NCBI GenBank assembly: GCA_028583405.1
Contig: CM053246.1
Span: 7,011,459-7,075,458, forward strand
Length of the DNA: 64,000 nt
Direction: 5' to 3'
Source: Pogonophryne albipinna
Taxonomy: Eukaryota > Chordata > Actinopteri > Perciformes > Artedidraconidae
The position numbers and the translations under genes were made by a program. The notes under the pieces are model-generated. The model ran no database searches, was not told where the DNA came from, and saw only the letters and a program-made list of their open reading frames with translations. Position 1 is the stretch's first letter; every line of letters begins with the position of its first letter. Positions 1 to 12,508 of this stretch are shown here, piece after piece.

Positions 1-128
1 TTGTCAGTCATTTTGACGGACACGATCGTAACATTTCCGTCATAATCCATTATTATCCGTCGAGTGCACAATGTATCAATCACTCGCGCTGACGGGGGGG
101 TATTCGGTTAACGCGAGTGCGACCACTG
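1..128 (-). mobile_element. Inner hAT-C mini-element nested in hAT-A copy 1 (partial)
   Basis: Corresponds to the 150-152 bp insert at 11100-11249 and 61311-61462. Its terminus (CGACCACTG on this strand) is followed at 129-136 by CTCCCAAG, the reverse complement of the CTTGGGAG duplication seen in the other copies. The other end is outside the window. Confidence 0.75.
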
Positions 129-584
129 CTCCCAAGCCCTGTTGTGGCCATTTTATTTTCTGTTAAATAAGGTTAGTTAGACCATGAGTTAGACCCGAGT
201 CTTCCTGACAGTTCATATTTTACGGCTGCCCGGTATAATTCAAATCTACCGCCGCGCGCACCACAGACACACAGCTGCTGCCCAGCGCAGCACCGGAAAT
301 GGAACTGCTGGGAGAAAAACTGACTATCAGAGATGTAACGTTATCTTTGATAATATTTCGTCTCCTCATTTTTCGTCAACGAAAGTAAAGAGAGATTTTG
401 GCATAGTTTTTATTTAGTAAACTACATTTTCGTCTCGTCACTTTTCGTCAACGATATTGCATGATGATTTCGTTACAGTTATTGTTTACTGCCGCCGGTG
501 CCGTCTCGTCATCGTCTCGTCATGGGAAAAAAGGTCGTTGACGAACATATTTCGTCATAGTTTTAGTCAACGAAATTAACACTA
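1..584 (-). mobile_element. hAT-A non-autonomous element, copy 1 (cut by window edge)
   Basis: Reverse-complement copy of the family seen whole at 60803-61969 and split at 10666-22885. It ends at 584 with the family terminus ACGAAATTAACACTA. The GACGAAA-rich subterminal region (about 340-575) and the GC-rich block at 230-310 match the other copies in order. The partner terminus lies before the window, so the TSD cannot be tested; the right flank is CATCATAG. No coding capacity is visible. Confidence 0.85.
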
Positions 585-1802
585 CATCATAGTATGCCAT
601 TCTGCAGGAACTGAATTGTGATAAATTGTGATTGAAGCTTTGGGAGTTAGCCTTTATATGTCCACGTTACCATGACACAAACTATGTCATGCGATGGGTA
701 CACGATGCCCTCACGATGGCCTTACGAAGGGCAAAATGGACACACGAAGTCAACACGAAAATGAACCTTCACAAGGTCCTTCGGCAATGCTTTGTGATGC
801 CAAAGATGTTGCCACCGCTCCCGAAGTTGCTGCCGAGCCTGAGAAACTCCACCAGCGGTCATACGATGGCTTAAGATGCCCTCACGAATGGCCCGATGTT
901 GCTACGATCACAGCCGAATTTGAACATTTCCTTTATCGTGTGTCCATCGGGAGTCAATTTCGGGACAGTGTGACAGAGCCTTAACCGAAAGGAGAGGAGA
1001 AAATGCTGCCCCACAATGCCTTGCAGCCGCAGCATTTGCGTCACACAACAGTCGGCCGTTCACGGAAACAAACGATTATGACGGAGAAATTATATCATGA
1101 AAGTTACGGTGCTTATTAAGCATTTTAAAACGTATGTGGTAAGTTGCCAAAGTGCTTTGTTTTGAACGTTCATCAGTATTATAATCAAAAAGAGAAATAT
1201 GAACGTTAGTTTTTACTGAAATGATCAAATAAAGTCAGCATTTCACAGTCTTTACTGAGCTGTATGGGGTTTGTTCAACTTTTAAAAGATGTTTGAATGG
1301 TGATATACACAGTGATAGATGTTAAGGACTAACGTTTATAATAAATACATTTGTATTGATTTTAAGATCTTTTCATAGTTCATACAATCATACGTATTGG
1401 GATCATTTGTATTAATGTGGACCGGAGGGAGAGGGTGACGAGCATAAGTTTCACTTTCCTTTTTTATTTCAATTCCAACTTTGGTCATGAAGAATATGTT
1501 TCTCTGTTGTCCACGTTCATAAAGCAAAGCAACAGCATCAGAGCACGGTGCAGAGTCTCTAGATGAGTCCGTCGTTCTTATTAAACATCCATGTTGTAGT
1601 CCGCTGTATAGAAAACATCATAAACACGTCGGATAGTGAAAGTGCATTCGGATTCTCTAAAGTACCACAGTCTCTTCTCCTAAGTCCTTTTGAATTCTCC
1701 TATCCACTATCCCTTAACCCTGTGACGTTTCACTCAGAGGTCAGGGAATAGGAGATAGGGTTAGAACTTAGGAGCTGATTTTTAAACTATCCGACCGCAA
1801 CC
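585..1802. other. Unassigned sequence, no gene recognised
   Basis: Two overlapping short plus-strand ORFs (632-874 and 694-984) look like chance frames and match no family I know. The rest is AT-rich. No terminal repeats or target duplications were found. Confidence 0.5.
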
Positions 1803-1816
1803 TAGTGATGGGAATT

Positions 1817-1870
1817 CCGGCTCTTCTTGGTGAGCCGGATCATTTGGCTCGGCTCACCAAGAAGAGCCGG
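1817..1870. repeat. Perfect 21-bp hairpin near left end of the 1803 element
   Basis: Arms 1817-1837 and 1850-1870 are exact reverse complements with a 12-base loop. Being subterminal in a hAT-like element, it may be part of the transposase-binding region; that role is inferred. Confidence 0.8.
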
Positions 1871-2589
1871 CTCTTTCGGCTCCCAAACGGCTCTTCAGTT
1901 TACCACATATTATACCTTTTATAATTAAATCAAATGTAGCCCTGTTTTGACTAATGATTTATATGTGTGTACACATCACTTAAATTATTCAATACATCCT
2001 TTGTACTGAAGTATTCAAAAGTAAAAATGACATGTTTAATATAAATGATTTGCTGTGGCCAAATGTTTTCATTGCATTTACAGACCCTTGTAACTCTCTG
2101 ATATAGCACCCAATGCATGCACTGACTTGCTTGTAGAACCACGCTACACAAAGCAGATAGCAACACCTATAAAAACTTAAGCATAGACATTTAAAAAAAG
2201 GGGCTACTGTATGGACATTTTAAAATTATATTTAAAGAAAAGGCCCTGACAAAACAGCAGGGCTCTATTTCAGTAACTATTAACTATAGAAAAAAAGACA
2301 GCAACAGCTGACATCAAATCTTTGCTGAGCCTAAGGATCAGGGCCGTATTCATGGACCCAACATTGGGGGGGACCAAAAATTCAATAAAAATTTGAATCC
2401 TAATTTCCTGCCATTCTAAAGGAAAATACATAAAAAATCACTAACACATTGGATACTTTAAAACCTGTTAAACCCCATGCCCCTGCCCGTGGGGGCAAAA
2501 CACAACAATAGTCACGATACTGTGTCTCAGGCATGGGTGTAGGAAGCATCCTCAATGTGGGTGGGACAATTTGACGGGGGGTGTGGGCA

Positions 2590-2882
2590 GGCGGGGGACC
2601 TAACCTCCTCTAGGGGGGTCCGGGGGCATGCTCCCCCGGGAAGATTTTGTTTTAAATATTGAAGTTAAAAGCATCAATCTGGTGCACTTTGAGAGCAACA
2701 TGAAGAGATCTATGGATACATCTCAACCACACTCATATGAAACAGAACTGAACAGATTTACTTTTTCTTTATGCATATTTTACAAATCACTCCCTTTTTA
2801 AACTGTAGTATGAGTTGGAATGATTTCATACCTGTTATTCTGTTATTCTCTTATTTTGTATAACTATAATGATCATATAAAG
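2590..2882. repeat. Dispersed repeat shared with 43188-43490
   Basis: The two segments share a diagnostic stretch (TCTAGGGGGGTCCGGGGGCA, then a similar AT-rich tail running to ATGATCATATAAA) in the same orientation. Both lie within hAT-type elements, so this is probably a piece of a related hAT family. It has no ORF. Confidence 0.7.
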
Positions 2883-3549
2883 GTGTGCCTTGGAAATACT
2901 TGTTTGGCATCAATCTTGATACAGGGTACTTGTTATAGTTTGGATTCCTAAAGCTTTTAGTCTACCATCCCATCATTCAAGGGTGGTTTTCACAATAAGT
3001 AATGGTTTATTTTTTGCACGGACACTATCATTTACATTTTTTTACTATGTTCAATCTGAATTTACTTTAAAAACATCTATATTGATTCTGACTTTTTCTA
3101 CATCCAACTCACAGGTTTATCGTTGCTTTGAGAACAAAGATTATTCATGTAACCATTTTTAGAAGTGACGATATAGTCAATTGTTCTGAATGTCATTTTC
3201 AAACCTGAGACCTGAAAAACAGGCTTGGGGCTCAACTGGTTAAAATATTTTTACCATAATGTCTAATTGTGCATTGTATTACAACGCCCTATTTTATCTA
3301 GTTTAGCTTTTCTTGTTTTGTTGTTTGTAATGGCAGAGATTAGGGATGAATAAAGTACAACTATAACCATAATCACATTAAAGCATTTCAATCCATAGAA
3401 AGGTCTGTGCCACGCAATTTCAGTAGAAACAGGAACACTTTATTGCCCTTTTGTTTGACAGCCACGACTCGCACTAGCTGCTTGCCGCTCATTCAAAATC
3501 AAAAAGACCCCCAACTTCCTCCCAGACACCCGCCCAAAAAGCCTAACCC

Positions 3550-4140
3550 TCAAGTAAAGGACCCAAAAGCCTTTTTGCGCTTATCGTTGGCACTGATAAA
3601 AGACTGGCATATTCCTTCAAGGTCCAGTCTGTCCAGTTTCTTCTGGTGCACATGACATATGGCCACATTATTCAGCCTCGTTTGACTCATCGATGATCTA
3701 AGCCATGTCTTAAGCCTCCTCAGGGCACTAAAACTCCTCTCAGCCTCTGCAGAAGAGGCAGGGACGACCAACAGAAGCCTTACTAAAGCTTCCACCTGAC
3801 CGAAGAGACCTCTCACCTCTGGCACCATTTCCCGAATAATGCTAGCAACATCTGAGCTTGTTTAATAGGTGTAATTAGCCCCAAACATGGCCAGCTGCAC
3901 CTGCAGTAGTCTTGAATTCAATTCAGGATACTCTTCTACCACCTTGTCCATGTCTCCGTGTAGCAGCACATTTTCAAGCTGCTGCAGCTTGTGGAATCCA
4001 GCTTGTTCAAACCTCTCTATGAATTGAGTATTCACTGTGTCCAAGGCATTGTAGAATTGGACTCTGTACAAGGACTGGGCATCGGGATGGATATGGGCTG
4101 CAGCCTGACCGGTGTAACGCTTTGTAGGTTTGCGGACAGG
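3550..4140 (-). pseudogene. hAT transposase C-terminal remnant
   Basis: Two collinear minus-strand ORFs (3862-4071 and 3550-3828) lie in one frame separated by a single in-frame TAA. The downstream part carries the hAT dimerisation-domain signature (VPASSAEAERSFSALRRLKT, then a SQTRLNN region). Family knowledge places this domain at the transposase C-terminus, where it mediates dimerisation. The readable frame begins near 4140; the N-terminal zinc finger and catalytic DDE portion are not visible. It sits in the TSD-flanked element 2339-5462, so it is that element's own decayed transposase. The stop and missing N-terminus make it inactive. Confidence 0.85.
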
Positions 4141-5698
4141 TTTGTGGAAGAAATATCAGTAAACTATTGACTAGAAAGACTGTTGATACACATTATACAT
4201 ATGGGGGGGGGGGGGACACACAGGAGTCTGTACATTAACATTAGACTGCTATGTTGTCATTATTCTGTCTTAACCATCAATATAGCTCCTTTCTGACTTA
4301 CCTCCATGTCACCAGCGCACACTCTCCCTGTCTGGTCGCCATGCTCACATTCTCTCTCTCCCTCTCTCTCTTTACTCTGAACACACCAGAGTGAACATGG
4401 AAGAAATATTATCAGTAAACAAGCTATCTGACTGGTAACAATACTCACTTTCTCACTGCTCTTAACTTACTTTTTTTCTTTTCTGAGGCTGCCCAAAAAA
4501 CTGTCTAATGTCACTGCCACCCTTCCTCTTGCTCATGCTTACAGCTTGACCTCGGCGATCTGCAGTTGCTGATGTGATGAATACGGGTCAGCAGCGCTGG
4601 ATATAAGATAATTAAACATGTTTATTAGCAATTCTGAGCGTTCTAAACGCAGCACAAGCTATGATGCACACTGCAAACCTCCTGCGTGTGAGTATCTTTT
4701 AAATGCTTCTGACGATTATGAAATACTATTTCATAATAATTGTAGAGTATTTATTATTTAATTAATTCTGGCACCTTTGGTATTCCATAGGTGTCACACA
4801 TCACAGTTTTAAATCTTTCCACACCCTACAAATTACAAAATAAAATAGAAATAATCCATATGAATAAATATCTATTGGATTACATCCAAAACGACACCGT
4901 CATTTTCCACATAGCTGACACTAGCCCGCCAAACCCTGGCTAACAACTGAAACCAGCTAGCCCACAGCTAGTTAGCTACTATTCCTGAAAGGTTTGGTTT
5001 TAACATCAGAACTACAAGTTACTTACACAAAGAAGCTAAACCGGAGGGTTCATTAACATTACCATTACGAAATAAAATAATATAGATTACTTTAGGGCTA
5101 ACTAGAAAAGATACCAGAACTGATGGAGGGCAAATTAAAACATGACTGACCTGCTTGGAGCATCAAGCTAACTGAAGGTGGACTCAGACGTGCAACAGCG
5201 AAATACACCCCCGGTACAAAATAAGGAACCAATTTACATATGAAAAGAAATATCATTTTGGTGAAGTTCACAATAACAGAAAATATAGATTTTCAAGTAT
5301 ACAAATAACCAAAATAAAGAAGTCATAGAATAGCAATTTTATTTTAATTAAAAAATTAAAACTTTTTTTTTTGTTGCTATTTATTGGGGGGGACATTTTG
5401 AGTGTATCTGAATATTGGGGGGGATGTGTCCCCCCCCAATGTATATGGTGAATACGGCCCTGCTAAGGATAATCATAAATAAATAACATAATAAAAATAA
5501 ATATATTGCAATGCTCAAAACAGTCTCTAGTCCTTGGATATTACATGTCACTGCATGCATGCACGGAGCAGCTGTAGCGTGGAGATCATCATATCATTCT
5601 GTCTTGTATTACTTAAAAACATTTTTTTTTTTAAACGGCTCGTTCGCGGGCGCAAGCCGGCTCCCGTCGTTCACTCGTTCGTGACCGACACATCACTA

Positions 5699-6182
5699 AT
5701 GGACACTAATGCAATAAGCATGTAATGGGAGCACTAGCTGCAGAATCCCCATCCATCCTTCGTTCTAAGCCCAAAACGTGGCATTATCAGTAAGTTAAGT
5801 TACTAATTATTATCTTAGCTACAAGTGTTTGATATTATTTGTGGTAATATATTTTTGTAGTAAGGATAATTATTATTTTTGTAAGAACTTGTTGCTGTGT
5901 TATAGTGTGTTACGTAATGCTGTGTAATGTTGCATTGCATATTTACCTGCAATAACCTGTTCTTGTAAAAAGTACATTTATTCTGTAAATGTTAAGAACA
6001 TATCATTGTTTTATGTGTACTTATGGAGAAATGTATTTTGTTTCAGTTTCACACTTATTACCATTAAAATCCCTGCCAAATACAACACCTGCCTGTTACT
6101 TGGAGGAATGATGCTGAGGAGAGTTTAGCTGGCTGTTAAGTTTCAATATCCACACGTTGAAAACGAGAACAGTACACTATAG
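5699..6182. other. Unassigned AT-rich spacer
   Basis: Sequence between two hAT-type elements. I see no ORF of note and no RNA gene. Confidence 0.5.
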
Positions 6183-6733
6183 CAGTGCTTCTCAAACTTT
6201 TTTCAGTAATGTACCCCCATTGAAACATTTTCTCAGTCGAGTATCCCCTGACCGACACCGAACATCTTTGATAGAAAAAGCCTATAAACATAATTACAAT
6301 ATAGTGATGTTCTATCAGTGTATTATTTATTAACTCCTTCATGCATGAATTACAACAAACTAAGGATTGTTTCATCTTTGTGCATGAAAAAAAAGAACAT
6401 ATACACAACGATTTTTCCAAGGAGTTTTTCAATTGAAGTAATATATGTGTTTAACAAACCAATGAACACAATGATATATTATGAAAAACTATAAAATACA
6501 ATACAAATTTGACACGTTTATATGAGGACCCCCTTGGTGGTTCTAAAAATATTTTATATACAATTGTGTTTTCTATTTCACTTATTGTACTAAGATTATT
6601 TTTGTAATCATGCATGGTATTTTTTTTAATTAAACTTTTTTTTAATTACTTAATTAATTTACTTTTTTTTTTTTTAAATCTCACGTACCCCCTGCAGTAC
6701 CCCAACGTACCCCTAGGGGTCCGAGAATCACTG
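6183..6733. mobile_element. hAT MITE (Charlie-type ends), TSD CACTATAG
   Basis: Begins CAGTGCTTCTCAAACTTTTT and ends GTCCGAGAATCACTG, the style of Charlie-like hAT termini. It is flanked on both sides by CACTATAG (6175-6182 and 6734-6741). It is 551 bp, AT-rich and lacks a convincing ORF, so it is non-autonomous. Confidence 0.9.
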
Positions 6734-6887
6734 CACTATAGCAACGCCTTTTGTCTACTGTGGTTCCTTATAGATAGAGAGATAGATTGAGAGAGAGATA
6801 GAGATAGTTATAGATAGTGTAACATCTTGGAGAATAAAAGATCTTGGATGACTGAGCTCACGTTGAGGACGTAATGCATGTGTGCAG

Positions 6888-7331
6888 CAGAGGTCGCGTT
6901 AACCGAATATATTCCGTCTATGACGGAATTCTTTTGACAATGACGGAAAAATCTGAAAGCAGTCTGTCATTTTGACGGATTAGAACAAACTCAGAACAGC
7001 GCCAAAGTTTCCCCGCAGCAGGGCTCCGGTGTTATGCCCTTATGTCGTTTCTAGACCTAATTATGCCGTACAAATCATTGAAATGTCTGGGAGTTTATGC
7101 TTTACGCTGTGGCGCGCTCCCGCGAGGTGCAGTGGACATGCACAACACGGCATAACACCGGCGCTAATCCCCCCCCCCCCCCCCCCCGTTGACAGTTCAC
7201 AAGCGTTCTCTTCCGACCCCCCCCCCCGTCAGTTGTGTACAGACCGACGGGTAATAATGGATTTTGACGGAAAATTTTACGATCCTGTCCGTCAAAATCA
7301 CGGGCAGCGAAAAAGTCTAGCGCAACCTCTG
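6888..7331. mobile_element. hAT-C family MITE, TSD GTGTGCAG
   Basis: Starts CAGAGGTCGCGTTAACCGAA and ends TCTAGCGCAACCTCTG. The flanks 6880-6887 and 7332-7339 are both GTGTGCAG. The ends match the longer family member at 37140-38224, making this a 444-bp internal-deletion derivative. Poly-C runs near 7170 and 7220 lie inside it. Confidence 0.9.
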
Positions 7332-7827
7332 GTGTGCAGGTTACGTGCCAGTTGAATAAAGATGGACACTCGGAATGAGAGAAGTAGTCCGCGTCGTCTG
7401 TTTATGTAGACAATTATATGTCCATAGAACAGAACATTACAGATAGATCGATAGATAGAGAGATTTGTACCTAAACAAAACACAAGTCTAACACCAAGCG
7501 TTTAAATCAGCACTCTTAGCGATATTTTATACTTCATGCTATCTGCACAAACTATATCATATGAAAAGCTGAGAGTCCACAGATTCTATTGGTATAAGTT
7601 TCATCCCTGTGCGATCAAAACTCACTGTTCTGTATGATAAATAAAAGAACATTGTACCTTGAAAATCAATAGCAGGTACATTTTACCCGTTGGCGGTTTT
7701 AGGTATACAGAGACCTCTGGCGGTTCTAGTGTTAAGTTAACATTAAAATTCAAACAGGAAGAAGGTTGTTCTTTTTTTGTCGCTGTGCGTTTAGATCTGG
7801 ACCAGCAGGATGTGTTTGACTGCGTTA
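7332..7827. other. Unassigned sequence
   Basis: A short GATA-type simple repeat near 7440-7465. No gene or element end was recognised before the LINE tail at 7828. Confidence 0.45.
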
Positions 7828-8720
7828 TCAATCAATCATCAATCAATGTTTATTTATATAGCCCAATATCACAAATGTTACATTTGTCTCAGTGGACTTC
7901 ACAGTTTGTACAGAATATCAGTATGACAATACGACACCCTCTGTCCTTAGACCCTCACATCGTACAAGGAAAAACTTCCGGAGAAAACCCACAGTTTAAA
8001 GGGAAAAATGGGAGAAACCTCAGGGAGAGCAACAGAGGAGGGATCCCTCTCCCAGGACGGACAGACGTGCAATAGATGCCGTGTGTAAATTGAAAGGATA
8101 ATACATTTGCAACATAGGTAGTCCAAATGTTTGGGAATGCATGTGTGTATAATAGGAAGATGAATCCACAAGGATATCCATCCAGGAGTTATGATCCAGG
8201 ACCACAGCCACGACTCAAGATCCAGGGCTCGCGATCCAGGACACAGGACCGCAGCAAAAGGATCATCCATGACTCCGGATCCCGGCGTATATAGACACCA
8301 AAAAGAAAGAAATTTGGGGAAGCTGGGTTAATCGGAACATGAGAGTACACAGGTATAGACAGAGAGAAGGAAGAAGTAAGATGTCCCCCGACAAACTAAG
8401 CCTATATCAGCAAAACTAGTGGCTGAATCTAATCAGCCCTAACTATAAGCTTTATCAAAAAGGAAGGTCTTAAGCGCACTCTTAAAAACGGATAGGGTGT
8501 CTGCCGCCCGAACACAAACTGGAAGCTGATTCCACAAATGTGGAGCTTGATAAGAAAAGGCTCTGGCTCCCATTGTACTTTTAGAGACTCTAGGAACAAC
8601 CAACAACCCTGCATTCTTGGAACGCAATGCCCTAGTAGGACAGTAGGGTATAATGAGTTATTTAAGGTAAGATGGCGCCTGCCCATTAAGGGCTTTGTAG
8701 GCGAGAAGAAGAATTTAAAA
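7828..8720 (-). other. 3' end of LINE-1st: RT C-terminal frame remnants and 3' UTR
   Basis: The frame C-terminal to the RT core can be read in pieces (for example 8439-8627 minus, with a WNQLPVCVR motif), shifted relative to the main ORF. Below about 8400 is UTR. The 7850-8050 stretch (TTTATATAGCCCAATATCAC) is a sequence type common at fish LINE 3' ends. Confidence 0.65.
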
Positions 8721-10665
8721 TTATATCCTGTGTTCTATAGGGAGCCAGTGTAAGGCAGCCAGAACAGGAGTAATGTGGTCCCTTTTCCTAACTCTGGTTA
8801 GTACACGAGCTGCAGCATTTTGAATCAGCTGAAGCGACTTGACTGACTTCTTGGTACTCCCTGATAATAAAGAGTTACAATAATCCAGCCTTGAAGTAAC
8901 AAATGCATGGACTAGTTTCTCTGCATCGTTTTGAGGCAAGATATGCCTGATTTTTGCAATGTTACGTAGATGGAAGTAGGCGGTCCTTGAAATGTATTTT
9001 ATGTGGGCGTTAAAGGATAAATCCTGATCAAATATAACACCAAGATTCCTTACAGTCTCACTGGAGGCCAAATTAATGCCATCCATAGTTAGTATATCTT
9101 TAGATAATTTGTTTCGTAGATTCTTCGGGCCAAGTACAATAACTTCAGTTTTGGTCGTGTTTAACATCAAAAAGTTTAAGATCATCCACGTTTTTAAGTC
9201 CTTAAGGCAGTCTTGCATTTTATTTAGATGATTAATTTCATCAGGCTTGATTGATAAATATAGTTGAGTATCATCCGCATAACAATGAAAGTTTACAGAA
9301 TGATTCCTTATAATATTGCCTAACGGAAGCATATATAATGTGAACAAAATAAGTCCGAGCACTGAACCCTGTGGCACTCCATGGCTAACTTTGGTTTGCG
9401 TGGAAGATTCATCGTTAACACGTACAAACTGAGAGCGTTCAGATAGATAGGACCTAAACCAGCCTAAAGCATTTCCCTGTATGCCAACTAAGTGCTCTAG
9501 TCTTTGCAATAAGATATCATGATCGATAGTATCAAATGCAGCACTGAGATCGAGCAAAACAAGAATAGAGACAAGTCCCTTGTCTGAGGCTATTAGAATG
9601 TCATTTGTGACTTTAACCAGAGCTGTCTCTGTGCTATGATGTGTTCTAAAGCCAGACTGAAAATCTTCAAATAAATCATTGTTTTTTAAGTAATCACACA
9701 ACTGTTTTGCGACCACTTTCTCAAGAATTTTTGAGAGGAACGGAAGATTAGAAATAGGTCTATAGTTGGCTAAAACCTCTGGATCGAGGTTGTGCTTTTT
9801 AAGAAGCGGTTTTATCACTGCTACTTTGAATGATTGTGGAACATAGCCTGATAATAAATACATATTCATAATATTTAATAAAGAAGTGCTAATTAATGGA
9901 AAGACTTCCTTCAACAGCTTAGTTGGAATTGGGTCTAACATGCACATTGATGGTGTAGAAGAGAGAATCATTGAATTTAATTGTTCAAGGTTAATGGCTG
10001 AAAAGCATTCTAGTTTACTATCTAGTGTAATATTAGAACTTACGTTTCCAGGAGCTGTTGATAACACTATACTGGTCAAAGGCAAAAGGTCATTAATTTT
10101 GTTTCTAAGAGTAACAATTTTATCGTTAAAAAAGCACATAAAATCATTACTACCGAGTGCTATGGGAATAGAAGGCTCAATCGAGCTGTGGCTCTCTGTC
10201 AGCCTGGCTACAGTGCTGAAAAGAAATCTTGCATTATTCTTATTCTCATCTATTAATGAAGAGTAGTAGGCTGCTCTCGCTTTACGCAGTGCTTTCTTAT
10301 ATTCATTGAGAGTAATATGCCAAATTAAACGAGATTCTTCAAGTTTAGTGGAACGCCATATCCTTTCAAGTTGTCTCGACTTTTGCTTTATTTTGCGGGT
10401 TTCGGCATTATGCCATGGAGCTAATCTATGTTGTTTTATTTTCTTCTTTTTCAAAGGAGCAACAGAGTCTAATTTTATTCGCAGCGCATCTGTAGCACTA
10501 TCAACAACATGATCAATTTGGGGTGGTGTACATTTTGTATAAGTTTCCTCCCTTACATGCAGACATGCTATCGAGTTAAGTATTGGTGGAATCTCTTCCT
10601 TAAATTTGGCTATAGCACTAACAGATAGGGTTCTGCTGCAAGAGCTTTTGACTAATGCTTTGTAG
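8721..10665 (-). pseudogene. Reverse transcriptase part of LINE-1st ORF2
   Basis: The listed ORF (8721-10454, 577 aa) has the RT fingers and palm: [52 protein letters not shown] (motif A), GVPQGSVLG (motif B) and YADDTQL (catalytic motif C). Reading further upstream on the minus strand, the frame stays open to the insertion point at 10665, so the methionine at 10454 is not the true start. The TSD codons at 10658-10665 repeat at 22886-22893, where the endonuclease frame ends; both halves once formed one ORF2. A stop falls near 8720 in the conserved C-terminal segment. It is inactive because of the insertion and that stop. Confidence 0.93.
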
Positions 10666-11099
10666 TAGTGTTAATTTACGAAATATGTTCGTCAACGACC
10701 TTTTTTTCCATGACGAAAACGAGACGATGACGAGACGGCACCGACGGCAGTAAACAATAACTGCAACGAAATCATCATGCAATATCGTTGACGAAAAGTG
10801 ACGAGATGAAAATGTAGTTTACTAAATAAAAACTATGCCAAAATCTCTCTTTACTTTCGTTGACGAAAAATGAGGAGACGAAATATTATCAAAGATAACG
10901 TTACATTTTTTATCAGTCAGTTTTTCTCCCAGCAGTTCCATTTCCGGTGCTGCGCTGGGCAGCAGCTGTGTGTCTGTGCTGCGCGCGGCGGGACATTTGA
11001 ATTACACCGGGCAGCGGCACACGGTGAACTGTCAGGAAGACTCGGGTTTAACTAACCTTATTCAACATAAAATAAAATGGCAACAACAGGGCTTGGGAG

Positions 11100-11249
11100 C
11101 AGTGGTCGCACTCGCGTTAACCAAATACCCCCGTCAGCGCGAGTGAGTGATAAATTGTGTACTCGACGGGTAATAATGGATTATGACGGAAATGTTACAA
11201 TCCTGTCCGTCAAAATGACTGACAACGAAAAAGTCTAAAGCCACCACTG
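11100..11249 (+). mobile_element. Inner hAT-C mini-element nested in hAT-A copy 2, TSD CTTGGGAG
   Basis: Starts CAGTGGTCGCACTCGCGTTA and ends GCCACCACTG, matching hAT-C ends at 37140-38224. The flanks 11092-11099 and 11250-11257 are both CTTGGGAG. The same insertion is present at the same site in copies 1 and 3. Confidence 0.88.
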
Positions 11250-11519
11250 CTTGGGAGAAAGAAACAATGTGATATTTGGGCCCATTTTCGCTACAATGAG
11301 GCAGAGAAAAAAAGCGAATGCATTGTTTCATCAGAAGGGAAGCAATGTGGCCATAACACAGCTGGTACAAACACCACAAACCTGACCAGATACTCTCTGC
11401 AAAGCTTCTTAATCATTCAACCTGTGTTTCATCAAATAAGGACAAGATATAATCTTATTTACATTACATTACATTGCATTTAGCTGACGCTTTTATCCAA
11501 AGCGACTTACAATAAGTAC

Positions 11520-12345
11520 TGATAGAGATTATAAGGGATATCTTCTCCGCATTTCAAATCTCCGCGCGTCCTTATCAAGCTGGTTAAAAACACAGGAAGG
11601 AATCCAGAGCTACCAAGTAATCGTTAAACAATAATCCACTTTAATGGTAATATGACAATGCAATACAATCAAATACAGTACAAATTCACTACAGCTATCT
11701 ATGGGATCCATACATTACTTGATGCATTGCAGCCACCCAGCCGGCCAAAGAGCCAGCCAGGCAGCCAGGCAGCCAGAGGAGAAAAGAGGCTGAACTGAAT
11801 TCAAACACAACTTTTATACCCAAAAGTCACCGGAGGAGCCGAGTCAGTCTATCTCATTGGAAGATGTAAAAGATGACTTTTCTTAGCGAATCAGTGCGAG
11901 CCAGCCAGGACAATAAACCAGTGTCTCAGAGGGTAATAAAATGTATCTGGCGTCCGTTATCTCACTTCCCTGCATAGACTTTCACGCACACACTTTCCTG
12001 CACATTCCAGAGGCCTGAGCTGTATCCCTTTTGTTCACAAAGATAATACATATTAATACCCTCATATGAATACAAAGTAATCAAACACATACATATACTA
12101 TTCAAGATATGATGACTTCCCTGAAACATGACATACTGGAGATCTTTAAGCAGAAGGAACTCTCATCCAACTCTCATCCCTCCCCCACAGGGCAATAAAA
12201 CCTGTTAACTCCAAGCATCCTTTGTTCTCCAAAAACACATGTCAGCAGGCCCTGAATCCAGCTCACGGTTTTACACAGATTATTTCCCATTTAAGCTTAT
12301 TCATAGTTTGCTAACATGAATACATACAAATATTTCACTTCAACA
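11520..12345 (-). repeat. 3' LTR of the retrovirus-like element
   Basis: 826 bp with TG...CA ends. It appears identical by eye to the right LTR and has exactly the same length. On the minus strand an ATTAAA polyadenylation-type signal occurs near 11640, where related LTRs also have one. Confidence 0.92.
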
Positions 12346-12346
12346 A

Positions 12347-12356
12347 TCCCCCTTTT
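12347..12356 (-). promoter_or_regulatory. Polypurine tract
   Basis: The minus strand reads AAAAGGGGGA immediately before the 3' LTR. This is the expected place and composition for the plus-strand priming site of a retroelement. Confidence 0.75.
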
Positions 12357-12508
12357 GGTCTCTCTCTAAAGAGACCAACTTACACAAGGCCCTTTGAAAC
12401 TTCACTACTGTCATTCCTTTCCACTGTGTCTGTCCCCCAATATTGTATAAATCTATCAGAAACTGAGACCCAAAGTACTTGAAATCTTTGAGAACAGAAC
12501 ACCACTCT

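Larger units (their letters stand above)
2339..5462 (-). mobile_element. hAT transposon with 8-bp TSD CTAAGGAT
   Basis: The termini are inverted repeats: CAGGGCCGTATTCA at the left and TGAATACGGCCCTG at the right. The flanks 2331-2338 and 5463-5470 are both CTAAGGAT, an exact 8-bp duplication typical of hAT insertion. The interior contains a degraded transposase C-terminus on the minus strand (3550-4140). At 3124 bp it is near autonomous size, but most of the transposase is unrecognisable. Confidence 0.9.
1803..5698 (+). mobile_element. Probable hAT-like element with TAGTGATG / CATCACTA ends (outer)
   Basis: The left end reads TAGTGATGGGAATTCC and the right end CCGACACATCACTA. Both flank GGCTC-rich subterminal DNA, like the TSD-supported element at 44635-47782. 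No 8-bp duplication is seen (left flank CCGCAACC, right flank ATGGACAC), so one end may be a separate fragment. The interior holds a complete second hAT element at 2339-5462. Confidence 0.5.

Noticed and set aside
632..984. Two overlapping short ORFs
   Set aside because: No known domain and no supporting signals.
4200..4215. Poly-G run as a regulatory G-quadruplex
   Set aside because: A single homopolymer tract inside a dead element; no evidence for a role.
1803..5698. Firm call of a single hAT element
   Set aside because: The ends look right but no 8-bp duplication is present, so it is kept only as probable.
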